The notes below the pieces were generated by a model. The model was not told where the DNA came from. It made no database searches and saw only the letters and a list, made by a program, of their open reading frames with translations. Of a stretch of DNA of 16,027 nt, positions 13,704 through 16,027 are shown in pieces (positions within the stretch are counted from its first letter, which is position 1; each line of letters starts with the position of its first letter). This DNA is from Balneolales bacterium (GTDB taxonomy: Bacteria > Bacteroidota > Rhodothermia > Balneolales > Natronogracilivirgulaceae). Location of the stretch: contig SLQI01000491.1 in NCBI GenBank assembly GCA_007131535.1, forward strand, positions 1 through 16,027, written 5' to 3'. Both the position numbers and the translations under genes were made by a program.

Positions 13704-14183
13704 GCCCAGGTTTTCAAACATCTCCGCGGCGCGTTGGTACAGGGGGTCGCATGTTTCGGGCATCAGCGGACCGGTTAGCTCGGGTATGTTGGATCGGCCT
13801 TCGTAATATTCGGGGAGATGATCCAGCAGGTATCCGGCGCCGCCTTTGGGATCAATCGCTCCGTAGACGATCCGGCCGACCCCGTGGAGAATCAGGCTGC
13901 CGCAGCACATCAGACACGGCTCCAGCGTGGTGTAGCAGGTGAGCTTTCGGGCTTCCTTCCAGAGATGTTCCGGAACCCCGCGCAGCGCCTCCACTTCCGC
14001 ATGCCTCCCGGGATGATAAACCGGGGTTTTCACCGCGTTGAATCCCTCGGCTACCACTTCACCCTCATAAACCACTACCGCCCCGACCGGCAGATTGCCA
14101 TTCCGCTCCGACTCCAGCGCAACCTCCACCGCCCGGTTCAGCCAGGTCAAATCAGCCTTGTATTGATTTTGCTCTGAAGACAT
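13686..14183 (-). CDS. CMP/dCMP-type nucleoside deaminase (TadA/guanine deaminase-like)
   Basis: A 165-residue zinc deaminase. The catalytic motifs are HAEVEAL (His ligand and proton-shuttle Glu) and TTLEPCLMCCGSLI (two Cys ligands, PCxxC). VGRIVYGAIDPKGGAG follows, as in tRNA adenosine deaminase TadA and related nucleobase deaminases. It acts in the cytosol by hydrolytic deamination of A, G or C in a nucleobase, nucleoside or tRNA. The region after the core (YEGRSNIPELTGPLMPETCDPLYQRAAEMF) lacks the usual TadA ending, and HPGRHAEVEAL differs from the classic TadA context, so I do not assign tadA. The ATG at 14183 is preferred to the adjacent GTG at 14186. The C-terminus GGLEV and the stop are encoded inside a repeat, suggesting that the original tail was altered. 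It lies 81 bases after the EamA gene on the same strand. Confidence 0.85.
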   Translation of the reverse strand: MSSEQNQYKADLTWLNRAVEVALESERNGNLPVGAVVVYEGEVVAEGFNAVKTPVYHPGRHAEVEALRGVPEHLWKEARKLTCYTTLEPCLMCCGSLILHGVGRIVYGAIDPKGGAGYLLDHLPEYYEGRSNIPELTGPLMPETCDPLYQRAAEMFENLGGGLEV

Positions 14184-14224
14184 CACAGAAAATTTACACT
14201 ACTACTTCAAGTTCATTTCAAGTC

Positions 14225-14270
14225 CAAAACATTCAAACAATCAAACAACCAAACCCCACTCCCCTCAAAC
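14225..14270. repeat. CAAAC-type low-complexity repeat between EamA and deaminase genes
   Basis: A run of loosely tandem units (ATTCAAACAATCAAACAACC, then AAACCCC) of the same type as the repeats at 13633-13703 and 15380-15421. It reaches into the end of the EamA gene: on the minus strand the last codon and stop read GTT TGA, within GGTTTGAGGG, a string also found at 13468-13477. Confidence 0.55.
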
Positions 14271-15137
14271 CGTTCTCCACGAAACCGCGTATTTCGAATA
14301 CCGCTGATTCACCCACAGCGACAGTACGATAATCGTCCCGCCTATAGCCAGACGCAGCAGATCGGCATCGCGGTTCCAGATGATCAGGTTAACCAGCAAG
14401 CCGGCCGGGACGAGGGCGTTGTTCATGACGGCCAGGGTGCCGGCATCCACCAGGGTAGCGCCCCGGTTCCACAGAAACAGGCCAACCGCCGAGGCGGCAA
14501 TTCCCAGCCAAAGCAGTACACCCCACTGCAGCGCGGTTTCCGGCATCATGGAAGTATCACCGAAAATGAGGAAGCCGGGTCCGGCCACCAACACCGCCCC
14601 GAGATAGAAGTAGCCGAAAAACTGATAGAGCGGCACTTTCGTCGGATAGCGTTGGATCAGATTTTTGTAACCGACCTGACCGGCGGCAAATGAAGCGTTG
14701 GAAATCTGCAGCAGAAAAAATCCCAGAAAATAATCGCCGGTGATCCCGTCATAACGGATCACCCCGGCACCAATCACCGCCAAAGCCGCGGCCAGCAGGG
14801 CCACCGGTGAAAAGCGGCGATTGAGGGCATCATCAATCAGTGCAACATAGATGGGGGTGGTAATGGTGAACAGCACCACTTCGGGGGCGGTCAGGTATCC
14901 GAACGAGCGGTACAGGCACAAATAGGTCACGCCGAACTGCAGCATCCCCACCACGATCACTCCGAGCTTCAGCTCCGGCTGAACGCCCCGCCACCGGGTA
15001 AACGCCAGAAACGCCAGTCCGCCGAGCACCACCCTGGAAAGCACCGCAAAATCACTGTCAACAGAGCCGGCAAGGTACTCATCAATCAGACTGAAAGAAA
15101 AAGCCCATAAAAAAGTGACGAAAACGAGATAGCGCAT
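14265..15137 (-). CDS. EamA-family (drug/metabolite transporter superfamily) permease
   Basis: A 290-residue inner-membrane protein with about ten hydrophobic helices in two EamA repeats. The first repeat starts YLVFVTFLWAFSFSLIDEYL and includes FGVTYLCLYRSFGYLTAPEVVLFTITTPIYVAL. The second starts LGFFLLQISNASFAAGQVGYK and includes IAASAVGLFLWNRGATLVDAGTLAVMNNALVPAG. The proline-containing helix near residues 95-105 is typical of the family. These proteins export or import small metabolites with the proton gradient. The WAFSFSLIDEYLAG opening reminds me of the YigM-like branch (E. coli biotin transporter), but the substrate cannot be called. It is followed on the same strand by the deaminase gene. 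A second EamA gene is divergent on the other side of a repeat-filled 270-base gap. The start ATG is clear. Confidence 0.9.
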   Translation of the reverse strand: MRYLVFVTFLWAFSFSLIDEYLAGSVDSDFAVLSRVVLGGLAFLAFTRWRGVQPELKLGVIVVGMLQFGVTYLCLYRSFGYLTAPEVVLFTITTPIYVALIDDALNRRFSPVALLAAALAVIGAGVIRYDGITGDYFLGFFLLQISNASFAAGQVGYKNLIQRYPTKVPLYQFFGYFYLGAVLVAGPGFLIFGDTSMMPETALQWGVLLWLGIAASAVGLFLWNRGATLVDAGTLAVMNNALVPAGLLVNLIIWNRDADLLRLAIGGTIIVLSLWVNQRYSKYAVSWRTV

Positions 15138-15207
15138 AAAAACGGTTTCGGGTAATCTGAACGCAAGAAGCTAATGCCGCTGGAGCTCATGTGCAACTGC
15201 TGGTTTT

Positions 15208-15247
15208 ACCGCAGTGTTCGCAGAGTGATGCGCAGAGGCACGCAGGG
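15208..15247. repeat. CGCAGAG-type tandem repeat
   Basis: ACCGCAGTGTTCGCAGAGTG, then ATGCGCAGAGGCACGCAGGG. It matches the unit structure of the block at 12647-12693 (GAACCGCAGAGAACGCAGAG...), so both are copies of one intergenic repeat family. Confidence 0.5.
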
Positions 15248-15255
15248 TGTGTATG

Positions 15256-15421
15256 GTTTGTTTGTTTGACTGTTTGGTGTTTGGTTGTTGTTCGGGCTGG
15301 GTAATTCGTGGAGGGATTGGTAGCCAAAGTTTTACTTTGTATGGAACTGCTGCATATCTTGATGGACTGCATGATGCCTGACAAACAATTAAACACCAAA
15401 CAATCGAACCATTAAACAGAC
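15256..15421. repeat. Inverted pair of GTTTG-type repeats in the divergent EamA gap
   Basis: The left arm 15256-15294 (GTTTGTTTGTTTGACTGTTT...) is loosely complementary to the right arm 15380-15421 (CAAACAATTAAACACCAAAC...). GTTTGGTGTTT/AAACACCAAAC is an exact match. The middle (15295-15379) shows no gene. The right arm runs into the open frame of the second EamA gene. Confidence 0.55.
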
Positions 15422-16027
15422 ATTACCCCAGAGCGACGCTCAAACCAACCTTACCGGCTGGCTGCTGGTGATCACCGGGGCCGCGATGTGGGGGACGGTG
15501 GGACTTTTTGTCCAGAACCTCTCCGATTTCGGACTGAAGCCGGTGGATATGGCCGCCATGCGGCTTTGCATCGCCGGATTGGCGCTGGCTGCCTGGCTGC
15601 AGATCAGATCCCCCGGCGTTCTGCGACTGCACAGCCGAAAAGATCTGCTGCTGTTCGTGGGGACCGGCTCGGTCAGCATCGCGCTGTTTAATCTGTTCTA
15701 CTTCTCCTCAATCGGTGAAATCGGGATGTCGCTCGCGGTAGTGTTGATCTACACCGGACCGGGTTTTGTGTTGACCCTCGGTCGCATCTGGTTCGGAGAG
15801 CCGATCACCCCGGTCAAAGTCGCCTCTCTTCTGCTGATGTTTGTCGGGGTCGCTTTTGTGAGCAACATCCGCTTAACCGGTCTGGCCGATGTCTCCATTC
15901 TCGGCTCTCTGCTCGGGATTGCGGCGGCCGCATCCTTCGCATTGTATAACCTGATCGGCAAATATGCCCTGAGCCGCTACCCTTCCGAAACCGTCGTAGT
16001 CTACACATTCCTTTTTTCCGGATTCAC
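15411..16027 (+). CDS. Second EamA-family transporter, start unclear, runs off the window
   Basis: An open frame reading LTGWLLVITGAAMWGTVGLF, then VQNLSDFGLKP..., RLCIAGLALAAWLQ, SIALFNLFYFSSIGEIGMSLAVVLIYTGPGF, SLLLMFVGVAFVSN and SLLGIAAAASFALYNLIGKYALSRY: the first six or so helices of an EamA permease. The C-terminal half is outside the window. There is no ATG, GTG or TTG before the first helix: the frame opens after a TAA at 15390, an ATT is at 15411, and the first ordinary start is a GTG at 15468, inside helix 1. I use 15411 as a placeholder. Either a rare ATT start is used, or the 5' end was replaced or shifted by the repeat. A short plus-one frame (ATG 15371 to TAA 15413) could be the displaced original N-terminus. 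Transport substrate unknown. Confidence 0.72.
   Translation, partial: MKQTLPQSDAQTNLTGWLLVITGAAMWGTVGLFVQNLSDFGLKPVDMAAMRLCIAGLALAAWLQIRSPGVLRLHSRKDLLLFVGTGSVSIALFNLFYFSSIGEIGMSLAVVLIYTGPGFVLTLGRIWFGEPITPVKVASLLLMFVGVAFVSNIRLTGLADVSILGSLLGIAAAASFALYNLIGKYALSRYPSETVVVYTFLFSGF

Noticed and set aside
13686..14183. Firm assignment of the deaminase as TadA
   Set aside because: The core is TadA-like but the region after the second zinc motif does not match what I know of TadA, so only the superfamily is called.

Overview
The window looks like chromosomal DNA from a Gram-negative marine or saline bacterium of the Bacteroidota/Rhodothermota/Balneolota assemblage (Balneolaceae-like). This is inferred from the style of the proteins (signal-peptide and lipoprotein-rich, acidic), weak Shine-Dalgarno sequences, and the gene set. 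No rRNA or tRNA was seen, so the taxonomic call is tentative.

Layout. (1) 1-388, minus: the 5' end of an exported protein resembling sialidase/BNR-type proteins. (2) 389-1265: about 880 bases without a gene, holding decayed REP-like palindromes. (3) 1266-4602, minus: a compact three-gene respiratory operon. It encodes a Tat-exported NapA-type molybdopterin nitrate reductase with a possible lipobox, a tetraheme NapC/NrfH-like membrane cytochrome with extra N-terminal sequence, and a 76-residue two-helix membrane protein of unknown function. No napB, napD or napGH is adjacent. (4) 4869-6431, minus: an exported M28 zinc peptidase with a strong terminator. (5) 6768-7472, plus: pdxH. (6) 7745-8947, plus: moeA, which inserts molybdenum into the cofactor needed by the NapA-type enzyme. 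(7) 8942-11173, minus: an operon of two exported YceI-family proteins followed by an Acg-like (degenerate nitroreductase) flavoprotein. (8) 11411-12598, plus: a lipoprotein P1-family (DmpA-like) self-processing aminopeptidase. (9) 13085-13459, plus: a DUF2237 protein. (10) 13686-14183, minus: a CMP/dCMP-type nucleoside deaminase, preceded on the same strand by an EamA transporter (14265-15137). (11) 15411 to the window edge, plus: a second EamA transporter, divergent from the first, with no normal start codon.

The most striking non-coding signal lies in the right third (12599-15421). Nearly every intergenic gap is filled with low-complexity repeats, several arranged as inverted pairs. One pair has 34-base perfect arms (12608-12641 and 12856-12889). 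In two genes the repeat supplies the last codons and the stop, and in a third it runs into the 5' end.

The best candidate for a less-described system is the streamlined nitrate reductase operon: a membrane-tethered, NapB-less NapA coupled directly to an atypical quinol-oxidising cytochrome and an orphan small membrane protein. The YceI-YceI-Acg-like operon is a second candidate. Both rest on reading the translated sequence; no database search was run.
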